Under the pieces are notes generated by a model. That model searched no databases. It saw only the letters and a list, made by a program, of their open reading frames with translations, and was not told the DNA's origin. Below, piece after piece: positions 10,619-23,450 of a stretch of 64,000 nt of DNA. Position numbers and translations under genes: made by a program. Numbering within the stretch: position 1 is the first letter of the stretch; each line of letters begins with the position of its first letter. Source of the DNA: Rhizophagus clarus (Eukaryota; Glomeromycota; Glomeromycetes; Glomerales; Glomeraceae); NCBI GenBank assembly GCA_015698045.1, contig BLAL01000059.1, positions 439,001 to 503,000 on the forward strand, written 5' to 3'.

Positions 10619-11469
10619 ATGAAATTTAATAAACGTATCTTCTTTCTACTTACTGGTCTCGCTGTATTGATTGCCTGCGTTGCTGCACAGTAAGTATTTT
10701 TTTCCTTAAAAAAAAAACAAAAGGTTTTTAATGATTGTATAAGATAATAAAATCTCTCATTTGTAATAATAGAGCACCAGGAGCACCAGGAGCACCAGGA
10801 GCACCAGGAGCACCACCAGCACCAGGAGGTGGAGGTGGAGCAGCACCAGGAGGTGGAGGTGGAGCAGCACCAGGTGGAGGAGGTGGAGCAGCACCAGGTG
10901 GAGGAGCAGCACCAGGAGGTGGAGGTGGAGCACCAGGAGGTGGAGCCGCGGGAGGTGGAGGTGGAGGTAAGGCCAAGGTAACTCCACCAGGAGGAGCACC
11001 AGCAAAAGGAGCAGCACCAGGAGGAGGAGCACCACCAGCAGGAGGAGCAGCACCAGGAGGAGGAGCAGCACCAGGAGGAGGAGCAGCACCAGGAGGAGGA
11101 GCACCACCAGCGGGAGGAGCACCACCACCAGGAGGAGCACCACCACCAGGAGGAGCACCAGGAGGCGGAGCACCACCACCAGGAGGAGCACCAGGAGGCG
11201 GAGCACCACCAGCAGGAGGAGCACCACCACCAGGAGGAGCACCAGGAGGTGGAGCAACACCAGCAGGAGGAGCACCACCACCAGAAGGAGCATCACCATC
11301 ACCAGCGACATCAACTCCACCTACTCCAGGTCCAGGAACTGGTACATCAGCTACTCCACCAGGAGCATCAGGAAGTGCAGCCAAAACAACAGCAGCTGGA
11401 AACAGTCTTAAATCTGAAGTCGGAATTTCATTCGCCGCTGTTGCAATTCTTGGTGCTATATTAGCTTAA
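10619..11469 (+). CDS. Secreted Pro/Ala/Gly-rich repeat protein, paralogue 4
   Basis: Exons 10619-10689 and 10773-11469, with an 83-nt intron, give 255 residues. The signal peptide is [14 protein letters not shown] through IACVAAQ. The mature part starts with GAP triplets, then glycine-rich blocks (GGGGGAAPG), then [11 protein letters not shown] and GAPPAGG units to about residue 205. A Thr/Ser/Pro linker ([14 protein letters not shown]) precedes the tail [13 protein letters not shown] then [11 protein letters not shown], a probable GPI signal. The Thr/Ser-rich linker would be a natural O-glycosylation zone. Long minus-strand frames opposite the repeats are not credible genes. Confidence 0.82.
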
Positions 11470-14061
11470 ATCAATATAAACCTTTAATAATTTCCTATAT
11501 TCAGTATATTATTATTATTTATTATTATTATTATATCAAAATTAAGGTGGGAACGCTCTAATTGAAATAAAGTCGTGATCTTATATTATAAATGTAATTA
11601 TATTTCCATGAATTTAGATAATAATAAAAGAACGAATTTGATACACATCATAATAAAAATTAGTACTTTACTACATGAAAGAAATTTCTAGAATGGGTGT
11701 ATATTTTTTTAATTTACTGTCGATTGATTTTGATTGATCTTATCCCTTTGTAGATTTATCAATAAATAAATATTTGATGAACCGATTATTTTTTTAATCA
11801 ACATAAATGGCTTAATATTTAAATTCGGCTTTGAGCGCAAAGCCACCCTGTATATTTACTAAGCCTCCACTGCCTTTTTTTTCTAACAATTTATGTCGAT
11901 AATATCATTTCAATTGTAAATTATGTAATGTTATTGTAAATGTAGTCATAGTGTAACAATGCCACATCGTATGACTTTTACATTTATTTGTAAGTACAAT
12001 GAGAAAAAATTTTCTTGATTTTTTTTTTGGAACAATAATGAGCAACACAAATGATCATCTGATTTTAGCTAAACTGCCATTTTCTAAATGGTTAATGCAA
12101 TAAATATTTATGTTTAAGTATGCTCTGGGATCTGACAAGTACGGGTATATTCATGTGGTTATTTTGTAATTGATCAACAATCAACCTCTAAAATCATGTG
12201 ATTTAATTTGGTGTGATCGAAAAATCTTTCATAATGAATTGGTTCTATAAATAATACTAAAAAAAAAAATAAATTCAAGTTTTTTTAATCAAATTCATTA
12301 TTTAAACGCTTGCATTTTGCATTTTTTTTTTTTTTTTTTTGAATATTAAGAACATTTACAATTTTTACGCAGCTCGTTCATTACAAATTCTGTGACCCGA
12401 CTCCTCAATGATGATCTGTTACATATTTTTTTATTTTATGGTATCATTGATATTTTTGTATGAATCATAGTGTTTCGGTCTAGATTCTAAACTGATTATG
12501 GATATTTGATTTAAAATAAAAATAATTTGGCTTAGTATGAGTTTTTAATGATTTAAACATATGTGACTTAGTTTGGCTTGGTTTGGCATTTATGACTTGT
12601 GAACTTTTTTTTTTATTATATAAAATGGGGCTTTGTGAGAAATTATTTATTTAGAAAATATTTTCGGGATTTCACTAATTTTGGTTAAAAAAAAAATTTT
12701 TTTTAAAATAATGAAAGAAAAATTAAAATTGTTTCCGATTGATCGTTTCAAGTCTGATGTACATTAAATTTCTACTTTTTATTTATAGGGGGGAAAAAAA
12801 AAATTACTAAATGGGAAAATAAAAAGCCTCTAAACAAGTTATTTTTAAAAGCCAAAGAGTAATTTCTGAACCATGAATTAACCAGAATTAGATTATTTTT
12901 AGTCATCACATCAAGTTATAGATTACAAAGTAGGGTTGTTTTGTACGAACTCATTAAAATTTCCGGTTTAAAGAGTAATGTACGGTATATTGTTACGTAA
13001 TGATATGCAAGTTTTTTGAGAAATTCGTTTTTTTTTTAAATTTACTTCGACTGATTGAATTCAGTTGGAGCAGGTTCTTTTTTAATTTTCTATAAAAGCG
13101 ATATAAAATTCATTGGCGTGGTCTAAATTTATTTATAAATTATCTTCATTAATATGTTAAATTTGAGAAATCTTTGGTCGAATAATTTGTACTCTTAATT
13201 ACATTATGTTCAAGTTGCAAGAGATGTATTGTAATACTAAACCCCATAAGTTACAGTGCTATGATATTTCTCCTGGAATAATTTTGCCCAAAATTTTATA
13301 ATAATGCCTTAATTCTGGCTATATAATTTATAGATCAAAATAATTAATTCTACCATTTTCTTAATGATTATCAACCTAAATCCATTGATAAAAAGAAATA
13401 TTCATAAAAATCTAATAAATCAAATTATAATTAATTAATATAATTAATATTAATTTTAAATAAAATTTTCAACTTTTATAATACCAGTTTAAATTAAATT
13501 TGTTTAAATTAAATTCAAATGATAATTAGTTATATAGATTATAAAAATCATTTTAAATACAAGAGTTGTACCGGACTTTTATTATAGTCATATAATTCAA
13601 ATATAGAATATTTATATTATTATTTTAATAAAATTTGTTAAATAAAATTAATATTTGGATTTATATTATTTATAATTATAAAGTTTGTTTAAATTATTTT
13701 AATAATTGGATTAATTATTAGAAAACTAAAGGATTTTAACAAATTGGTATAATGTTAAAAAGGTAAAACTTAATAAACTATCTTTTAAATAATAATACAA
13801 ACAAATTTACTTACAATTAACTTTCAATTAAATTATTTTTAAATATTTTTATTAAAAAAGAAATTTATTTTTTTACATTTATAATATGTTTGCATTTCTT
13901 TTGTTTTAGTAAATTTATTATATTATTTTAATCTCATGATTTTATTAAAATTTCTTATTTTTTAAAAAATCCTGATGTAAAACCTTATGCTTTTACTATA
14001 AACTAAGATAAAATAATCTTATACTATATTTATTTTTAACCACTTTACAAGTTTTTTTAAG
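11470..14061. other. AT-rich non-coding stretch, no gene seen
   Basis: Intergenic DNA with poly(A/T) tracts and no open frame of note. There is no clear terminal inverted repeat or tandem structure. From about 13400 on it becomes almost pure AT and merges into the transposon-rich block. Confidence 0.55.
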
Positions 14062-14299
14062 AGGTTTGTTTTTTTTTGCATCTGCAATACATCCTACTCT
14101 GGACACTTTGGGCAAAATTATGATAATGCCAGGCAAAATTAAATATGTGACATTTAACTAGAGGTGTGAAAAATAGATTTTTTCCAACTGAAAAAATTCT
14201 GTTCCCAAAATACATATAAAAAAATGAAAAGGAAAGGGGTGTAATACAGGTGATAAAAAAGGATGCAATGCATCACAGATGTGAAAAATGATTAAACCC
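14062..14299 (-). mobile_element. MITE family with 9-bp TSD, copy 1 (238 bp)
   Basis: It begins AGGTTTG and ends AAACCC. The subterminal word TGCATCTGCAATACAT matches GCATCACAGATGTG at the other end as an inverted repeat. The flanks TTTTTTAAG (14053-14061) and TTTTTTAAT (14300-14308) fit a 9-bp target-site duplication with one change. A second copy in opposite orientation lies at 25682-25923 and shares GGGCAAAATTATG and other internal words. A 9-bp duplication is typical of Mutator-like elements; no transposase is encoded. Confidence 0.75.
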
Positions 14300-14741
14300 T
14301 TTTTTAATATATCTAAATATTATTTTTAAATTTATTATATTTGATATTATTTATTAGACAATCTATTAGAATTATCCTAATTTTAACAGACTGAATTTTT
14401 ATTAATGTCAAAAATTTAATTATAATCTATATAATTGCAAATATATCTAATATTTAAAGTCTATTATAATCATTAAAAAAAAAAATTACTTTTAATATAA
14501 AATTTATTAATATTTTTAATATCTAAATATTATAAATATAATCTAAATATTAAAATATAACAAATTAATTTTTACATTAAAATTTTTAATAAACAAAAAT
14601 TCCAGATTTTTAAACTTATTATTATATGATTATTTTGATCAAAATCATAACTTGCCTAAAGATATAAAATAAGTACTGAAAAAAAAAGATAAATTTGAAA
14701 TTTTTTTTAAAAAAAAAATTCTTAAATAAAATAGATTCAAA

Positions 14742-14926
14742 TATAGATGCCACCCAAATCCAAAATAATTTGGGATTATGGTAGCCCAAATGTACAAATT
14801 CAAATTAATTTACAAATTACATATATAAATTTTGCAATTTGTACATTTGGGATTTAGGAATTATGGCTGTCAAAATGTACAAATTAATTTGGGATTTGCT
14901 TAAAATAATTTGGATGGCCATCTATA
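14742..14926 (+). mobile_element. hAT-like MITE, TATAGATG family, copy 1 (185 bp)
   Basis: The terminal repeats TATAGATG...CATCTATA continue inward as CCACCCAAAT / ATTTGGATGG. A perfect 8-bp duplication GATTCAAA flanks it (14734-14741 and 14927-14934). The inside is built from repeated ATTTGTACATTTGGG words. A second copy, inverted, sits at 34351-34534 with its own 8-bp duplication, which confirms the boundaries. The duplication length suggests a hAT-type mobilising transposase. Confidence 0.85.
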
Positions 14927-15814
14927 GATTCAAATTTGATCATCTAATTCAGAACATTTATTATTTAAAAAAAAAAATTTTTTAACTATTTGGTTCTTTT
15001 TTCTAGCATTTACTTCATATTATTATTATTATTTTTAAAAATATATAAATATATAAAATTTATATAAATAAATCTTTAATTATTTTACATCCAATATTTT
15101 ATAGAATTATAATACCAATTATTTTGCTTATATTTAATATATAATATCATTTATTACTGGATATTATTTATTATTAATAATATGCATTATATATTATATT
15201 ATAAAATTCATTAAAAATTAAATAAATAATCAGAATAGAACAATTATCAAAATTAAATAATTCTTAAATTTACTTTAATATTAAATTATTAATATAATAT
15301 TTAATTTATTATAATTATTAAAACTACTAAAGATATAACTATTATTAAGTACTTTATTATTCAATATTATAGTCAATATTTTATATTTTATGATTATTAT
15401 TATGTACTATTACATAGTATAATAATAGCCATCATTCATATTAACATTTATATTAAATATTATATATCTAATAATTTTATAATATATGTATTACTTATGT
15501 ATCAATTAGAATTAAAGTTTTTAATAATTTATTTTATTATTTAGAAATTTTAAAATATAAATATCCTATAAAATAAAATAAATTATCTTAATATATTCAG
15601 ATTATTTTAAAATAATATAGAATTATTATATGATTTTATTTATATTATAAAATACAATTACAGTTCTGTAATATTTATTATATATTTTTATTAATAAAAT
15701 ATATTTGCATTATATATATGTAATCAAAAATACATTTGCATTAATAAAATAAATTTATTTTTATTATAATAATCTGCAAAACTTATATTTATTATAATAA
15801 TTATATTATATATA

Positions 15815-16750
15815 CAGTATGTTAAGAAAATAGTTACGCTATGTAATATAAAATTGATTAAATAAAAAAATAGTGGAATAATGCATTTATTTATAAAATA
15901 AATAATGTAATACATATTATTTACCTTCTAATTAATATATTCAGAAAAAAAATTTATTGTATATTTGTTAATTTCCTTTTAATGGGTAAAAAAAATATAA
16001 TTAATATTAATTAAATGCCTAAATTTTAATTAATTAACATTATTGGTTAAATGATACTGGTTAAACTAAAAAATACATAAAAATAATAAATATTAGCATA
16101 CAATAGATCCTTATAAATAATATAAGAAAAAAAAATTCTTTAAAATATTATGAATCTAAGAAAATTAATGATCCAATTTGAATAGGTTGGGATCAGAAAA
16201 TTATTATATGCGTACATTATATGTTTAATTTCTTGTTGACTAAAGTCCAAATTAAAACCAAATTTTTTTCTTTATAGAATTGATGTTTCCTAACAAAAAT
16301 AAGTTAATTTCATGTGATTTAAATTATTAGTTACAAAAAAAACTAAATTAAATTGTTACAAAAACTAATTTCAATTTTATATTATCATTTACATTTATTT
16401 TCTCAATAATCAATGAATCAAATTGCATCAAAATTGTTTTAAATATATTGTAAAGGAATGTTTTTTTATAATACATACAATTTTTACTCCATTATGATTA
16501 CTGATGTTAAGAAATTTAATATGTATAATGATTTATAGATTCAAAAATAAAGATAATAATTTTTAAACATTTTAAAAAATATGTTTATACTAGTTTTAAG
16601 AAAATAATATCTATAAAACTAAATATTAAAATTTTAATATTTAATAAAGTATATTATGGACTTTTTATAAATAAAATTTCAGCTACCTAATATTTTTAGT
16701 TGTGAAGATATTAAGGTTTTTATTTGCGCAATTATTTTCTTAATACACTG
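15815..16750 (+). mobile_element. Tc1/mariner-like non-autonomous element, copy 1 (936 bp)
   Basis: The ends are CAGTATGTTAAGAAAATAG and TTATTTTCTTAATACACTG, an inverted repeat, with TA on both outer sides. Internally it matches 37044-37947 in reverse orientation over most of its length, for example GGTTGGGATC near 16187 and GATCCCAACC near 37567. No transposase frame survives. It is either a decayed transposon or an internally rearranged derivative. Confidence 0.8.
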
Positions 16751-17846
16751 TATATAGTATATATATATTTATTTTGGTGAATAATCAGACTGGTCTTTGA
16801 TTGGGAGTACCCATAGTTAGTTAGAAGTGATTACTCTTTACTTAATAAATGATAGTACAGCTTTAACATCCAAAAAAATATATATATATATATATATTTA
16901 TTAGAATATTATAAATATTATTATATATTATTAAAAATTTTATTTATTAAATTTACTTTATAACAAATATTTATTTATTTAATTTTTACAAGTATAATTT
17001 ATTTTAATTTGACTTTCAGAATTAAATATAAAAATAAATGATTTAATTGCATAATATATATTTATTTTTGAATTTATGATAAATGATAATATAATTATTA
17101 TAATTATAATATAACTTAATATAAATAAATATAATTAACATTAAGGTAAAAAATTATTAATAATAGTATTATAAAACTTATTACTTTATTTAATATAATA
17201 ATACTATTAAGACTATAAGAAATAAAAATATTCAAAAAATACTATAAACATATATTCTTATTAGTAAATATTATTAATAAATTTAAAACATATCATAAAA
17301 ATAGAATAATATATAATGATATTTAATTAATAAATATTTTTGTAAATAAAAATGATAAACTTATTTTTATTAATTTTATATATAATTTAAATGATATAAA
17401 AAAGATAAGTTATATTAATATTTAAAAAGTATAAATTTAATACTAATTTATAAATTTTAAAAATAATACAAAAATAGATTAAAATTATTACTTTTATTTT
17501 TAAAACTAATATAATTAAGAATTATCAATACTTTTAATAGAAAATGAAAACTGTAAATTTTTATAAATTATTAAAATAATCTATTAGTTTATTTTTATAC
17601 AGTCAATTTATATTTATTTAAATAAATATTATATATTACAAGTATTTAAAAATAATATTAAAGATCTGAATTATATTATTTTATTTTAATATAAAATATT
17701 ATTTATAGATAAGTAAAAAATTGCATATGATTATTATGATAATTTGAATTATGATAATTTAAGAAGGATTTTAAAATATATATAGAAAAATAAGATATAA
17801 AATTGCATTACCATTATAAAAATTTTTTATGGAATTATATTAAAGC

Positions 17847-18144
17847 AGGACCCTGGACATTACTAATACAACTCATAATCATGAAAAAGAGCAAATTGAT
17901 GTGAAATTTAGAAGCTAAAAAACATGTTTTTTGCAATTATCTCATTAACCAGTGATCCAAATTGAATGAACTTTTTTTTAAAATGTAACTCCCAATAAGA
18001 TCTACAAAATCAAAAAAAAAGTTTATCACAATTGGTTGAATAGATGGTGAGATATCCTTAAAAAACTAAAAGAGCAAATTGGCTTAATTTTGAGAAAAAT
18101 AGGTAAAAAAAAATGTGAGTTATTTTAGTAATGTCTGGGGTCCT
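17847..18144 (+). mobile_element. hAT-like MITE, AGGACCC family (298 bp)
   Basis: The terminal repeat AGGACCCTGGACATTACTAA is mirrored by TTAGTAATGTCTGGGGTCCT. A perfect 8-bp target-site duplication ATTAAAGC flanks it at 17839-17846 and 18145-18152. The ends match those of the larger element at 34840-36023, so both belong to one family. No coding capacity. Confidence 0.88.
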
Positions 18145-18261
18145 ATTAAAGCTTTGAATTTCTAATTCAATTTTATTTTTAGTTTTAATTTAGTTCTTTT
18201 ATATAAAATTTTACTAAAAATAATTTTGATCTAAAATTTTTACTAAAAAATATTTCAAGTT

Positions 18262-19448
18262 AGAGGCATACCAGAAATCAGCTGATTTTCTTTAATTAGT
18301 AGCCCTTACCCCCCACTTCCCACCTGATCACATTTTGATTGGTTAAAAAAATATATAATAATATATATAATTATATTTATATAATTAACTCGTGATCTAG
18401 TAATTCAATTTTTATGAATATTTTTTTGTTTTATAGCTTTTGATAAGTCCTACAAAATAAAAAAAAGATTAGTTAAATTGAGCTATTAGATAGCAAGATA
18501 ATTGCAAAAAACTATTTTAATATATATAATAATAATATATTACTATATATATTAATGTTGCATGCCATAATAGTTGTAACCGAGTTGGAAAGTTGTAACA
18601 TAATGTTGTAGAGTTGTAACATTTTGCTGTAAATTTCCAACCAGTTGTAATTGGTGTAATGTTCGTAATAATCATAATTATTTTATTAATGATATTATGT
18701 ATTGCAGACTTTGATGTATCAATACTATGATTCTGTTAATCTAGAATTGCAGATTATATAATTGTAAGGCTTATATTTTTTTAATTTGTTTTTTACTTTA
18801 TGGTAAACTTAGTTTTCAGTTTGCTGAATCCCTATAAAAAATTTTATCCATTATTTTTGTAAAAATTCCACAAAAATGAGTCCTTCAGAGTCATTCATGA
18901 AATACATTACGTTTTCACAATGTAAGATTATTAATTCATGAATATGATTATATGAGCCCTTTGCAGAATAAAAATGGAATATAAAATACAGATTGACTTT
19001 TTTGTAAGAAATTATTAAGTATATTATATTTGATATCATTTTATTATTATTATTATTCTTCTTTTATTATTTTCTTTATGTCAATTTAATTAATTTTTCT
19101 TTTTCATTTTTATAAGAACTTGAATGGAGCTTTAGAATATACACCGTCTATAATAAAAACCTGATTTTTTGTTATCATTTTTTATTATTTAGTAATTTGC
19201 CAATTTACAACTTAATTAAGTTTACAGCATAATTACATATTACAACTTTAATACAGCACATTACAACTTTAAGCTGTAGTTGTAAATCAGGATTACAATC
19301 CAAGATGTAATCCAAAATGCTGTAATTAATACTTACAAAAGGCAACTTTAATATATATTATATAATTTATAGCCAATCATAGGAACCTGATTTTTAGGTT
19401 AGTCTTTTACCCCCCCTATTAAATCAGCTAATTTCTGGCACGCCTCTT
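18262..19448. mobile_element. TIR element with inverted GTTGTAA subterminal arrays (about 1.19 kb)
   Basis: The ends AGAGGCATACCAGAAATCAG and AATTTCTGGCACGCCTCT are inverted repeats, followed inward by C-rich runs (ACCCCCCAC and ACCCCCCCT). The left inner part carries about five GTTGTAAC words (18570-18660). The right inner part carries their reverse complements TTACAACT (19200-19345). Paired subterminal arrays are usual transposase-binding sites. No clear target-site duplication or coding frame was found; boundaries are uncertain by a few bases. Confidence 0.65.
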
Positions 19449-19904
19449 ATATTTTTAACTAAAAATATTTTTAAAAAAAAAATCTTACTGAAAAATATTT
19501 TTGATTTGAAAAATTAGTTTTAGTTCCATTATTAAAAAATAGAATTGAAACTATTTTTTCAGAAAATTTATTAAATTAAAAATGTTTTCAAATAAAATTT
19601 TTAATTAAAAAAATATTTTTAGTTTTAAAAATATAATTCTAAAAATATTTTTTAATAAAAATTGTAATCTAAAAAGTCTAGTAAAAATTAAATTTAGAAT
19701 CAGAAATAAAACTAAAAATAGAATTAAACTGAAAATTCAACACAGGTCGAATGATGTCAAATCGGCTATCAATCAGCTATCAATCGGCCATCAGGATTGA
19801 TGAATGGTCAAACCAATCGATATTCAATCGGCAATAAATCGTACTACCCGATTGATGCCAGATTATGTCGAAAATCAGCACCAAATCGGCATGCCGATTG
19901 AAAG

Positions 19905-20115
19905 ATCAATGATCGTTGATTGATGGTTGATTGATGGTCGATTGATGGTCAAATTATGGTCAATTGATGGTCAAATTATGGTCGAATTATGGTCAAATTA
20001 TGGTCAAATTATGGTCAAATTATGGTCAAATTATGGTCGATTGATGGTCGATTAATGGTCAAATTATGGTCAAATTATGGTCAAATTACGGTCAATTTAT
20101 GGTCAATTGATGGTT
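19905..20115. repeat. 11-bp minisatellite ATGGTCAAATT
   Basis: Roughly 19 tandem units read ATGGTCAAATT, with ATGGTCGATTG and ATGGTCAATTG variants. It lies just inside the left end of the 4-kb element and probably grew from its subterminal ATTGATGGTC words. Confidence 0.85.
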
Positions 20116-20467
20116 GAAAGACCAATTTTTGTAAAATCATATAATGAATAATAAAATTTATTATAGCACATAATATTTAGAATTACAAATAAAATACATA
20201 GTATCTTTATTTATATTAATAAGCATTTAAAATAAAAACATTTATTATAATAATATGTTAGTATATGACTGATAAAGTTAGTAATATTTAATAAATAAAT
20301 AGTAAAGCGTAAATATAAAAAGTTAGTAATAATTATAATAAAATACACAAATACAAAAAGTTAGTATTATGAAGAGTTTTTAGTAAAATATAGAAAAAAG
20401 AATAACATTAGTAATATTAAAAAAAGGTAAAGTTAATATATAATTTAATAAAAAGTGTATTTTTTTT

Positions 20468-23450
20468 TAAAAAATGTTACGAAATTTAAAAAAATTCTCT
20501 ATTAAAAATATCTCATACAAACTCTTAGAAAACCTCAAAAAAAAAAAATCTCTGAATCTTAGAAAATTCAAAAAAAAAAAATCATTTCCTACACAAATCT
20601 TGGGATATCTCAAAAAGATATCTCAAAAAAAAAAATTTTCTATCAAAAATATTCATACGAACCCTAAAAAATTTCACAAAAAAGGAATCTCTACCAAAAT
20701 ATCCCATATGAACTCTTAGGAAATCTCTCTCAAAAAAATTTTCTATCAAAGAATCCCTCCTATCAGATATTCCATACGAACCCTTCCCATATGAACTCTT
20801 AGGAATTCTCAAAAAAATTTTCTACCAAAGATATCCCATACGAACCTTTACCATATGAATCACACTTGGAAAATCTTTATTAAAATATCTCATACGAACT
20901 CTTCCCACATGAACTCTAAGAAAATCTCTTAAAAAAAATTTTCTATCAAAGAATCCCATACAAACCCTTTCCATATGAACTCTTAGAAAATCTCTTAAGA
21001 AAAACTTTTCTATCAGATATCCCATACGAACTCTTTCCATAGTATGAACTAAGAAAATCTCTTAAAAAAAAATTTTCTATTAAAGAATCACATACAAACC
21101 TTTCCATACGAACTCTTAGAAAATCTCTTAAGAAAAATTTTTCTATCAGATATCCCATACGAACTCTTAAAATAAAAAAAAAATCAATTTATTAAAAATA
21201 TCCTATACGAATCTTAGAAATCTCTCCCAAAAAATTTTCTATCAAAGAATCCCATGCAAATCCTTTCCATATGAACCCTAAAAAATTTCACAAAAAAATT
21301 TTCTATCAGATATCCTATACGAACTCCTATACGAACTCTTAGAAAATCTCTTAAAAAAAATTTTCTATCAAAGAATTCCATACGAACCTTTTCCATATGA
21401 ACTTTTAGAAATCTCTCAAAAAAAAATTTTCTATTAAATAATCCCATGCGAACTCTTTCCATACGAACTCTTAGAAAATCTCTTAAGAAAAATTTTTCTA
21501 TCAGATATCCCATACGAACTCTTAAAATAAAAAAAAAAATCAATTTATCAAAAATATCCTATACGAATCTTAGAAATCTCTCCCAAAAAATTTTCTATCA
21601 AAGAATCCCATGCGAATCCTTTCCATATGAACCCTAAAAAATTTTACAAAAAAATTTTCTATCAAATATTCCATACGAACTCCTATACGAACTCTTAGAA
21701 AATCTCTTAAAAAAAATTTTCTATCAAAGAATCCCATACAAACCTTTTCCATATGAACTTTTAGAAATCTCTCAAAAAAAAATTTTCTATTAAATAATCC
21801 CATGCGAACCCTTTCCATATGAACTCTTAGAAAATCTCTTAAGAAAAAATTTTCTATCAGATATCCCATACGAACTCCTATACGAACTCTTAGAAAATCT
21901 CTTAAAAAAAATTTTCTATCAAAGAATCCCATACGAACCTTTTCCATATGAACTTTTAGAAATCTCTCAAAAAAAAATTTTCTATTAAATAATCTCATGC
22001 GAACGCTTCCCATATGAACTCTTGGAAAATACGAATTCTTCCCATATAAACTTAGAAAATCCTAAAAAAAAAATTTTCTATTAGATACCCATATGAACTC
22101 TTAGAAATCAAAAAAAAAAAAAATCTATTTATCAAATATATCCTATACGAATCTTAGGAAATCTCTCGAAAAAATTTCCTATCATATATCCCATAGACCC
22201 ATACGAACCCTTCCCATATGAACTCTTAGAAAATCTCTCAAAAAAATTTTCTATCAAAGAATCCCATGTGAATCCTTTCTATACGAACCCTAAAAAAATT
22301 TCACAAAAAAATTTTCTATCAGGTATCCCATACGAACTCTTCCCATATGAACTCTTAGAAAATTTCAAAAAAAATTTTCTATCAGATATCCCATATGAAC
22401 CTTTCCCATATGAACACTTGGAAAATCTTTATCAAAATATCCCATACGAACTCTTCCCACACGAACTCTAAGAAAAACTCTTAAAAAAAAATTTTCTATC
22501 AAAGAATCCTATACGAATCTTTTCCATATGAACTTTTAGAAATCTCTCAAAAAAAATTTTCTATTAAAGAATCCCATCCCTAAAAAATTTAAAAAAAATT
22601 TTGTATCAGTTATCCCATACGAACTTTTCTGAACTCTTCCAAACTCTTCCTATACGAACTTTTAGAAAATCACAAAAAAAATTTTCTATCAAAGATATCC
22701 CATACGAACCCTTACCATATGAACACTTGAAAAATCTTTATTAAAATATCCCATATTCTGAATCCTTCCCATACGACTCTTAGAAAATCTCTTAAAAAAA
22801 ATTTTCTATTAAAGATATCCTATATGAACGCTTCCCATATGAACTCTTGAAAAATACGAACTCTTCCCATATAAATTTAGAAAATCCCAAAAAAAAAATT
22901 TTCTATCAAATACCCATATGAATTCTTAGAAATTAAAAAAAAAAAATCTATTTATCAAATACATCCTATACGAATCTTAGGAAATCTCTCAAAAAAAAAA
23001 TTTTCTATCAGATATCCCATAGACCCATACGAACCCTTTCTATATGAACTCTTAGAAAATATCTTAAAAAAATTTTCTATCAGATATCCCATATGAACCC
23101 TTCCAATACGAACTCTTAGAAAATCTCTTAAAAAAAAATTTTCTATTAAAGATATCCCATACGAACCTTTCCCATATGAACTCTTAGAAAATACGAACTC
23201 TTCCCATACAAACTCTCTTAAAAAAAAATTTTCTATTAGATATCACATACGAACTGAACTCAGAAAATCTCTTAAAAAAAAAATTTTCTACCAGATATCC
23301 CATACGAACTCTTCCATATGAACTCTTAGAAAATAAAAAAAAATTTTCTATTAGATACCCTATACGAACTCTTAGAAATCTCAAAAAAAAAAGAATCTCT
23401 ATTTATCAATACGAATCTCAGGAAATCTATCAAAAAAAATTTTCTATCAG
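20468..23450. repeat. About 3-kb satellite array (AACTCTTAGAAAATCTCT units)
   Basis: Dozens of degenerate units combine four blocks: CCCATACGAACTCTT, AGAAAATCTCTTAAAAAA, AATTTTCTATCAAAGAATC or AATTTTCTATCAGATAT, and CCATATGAACTCTT. The blocks are shuffled to give unit lengths of roughly 60-130 bp. Minus-strand frames of up to 147 codons arise because the unit stays open in that frame, with residues such as RVRMGYLIEKFFLRDFL; they lack a common start and are broken repeatedly. I read this as non-coding satellite, not as a repeat protein. Confidence 0.85.

Noticed and set aside
10728-11384. 218-codon minus-strand frame opposite paralogue 4 (and similar ones at 3244-3885, 6034-6318 and 8584-9090)
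   Set aside because: It mirrors the GCA/CCA/GGA repeat composition of the true sense exon; no signal peptide, no conserved ends, no splice signals.
21570-22013. 147-codon minus-strand frame in the satellite (and others at 20582-23384)
   Set aside because: It is an unbroken stretch of satellite units; copies of the same array are interrupted, starts are inconsistent, and the sequence lies inside a TIR element.
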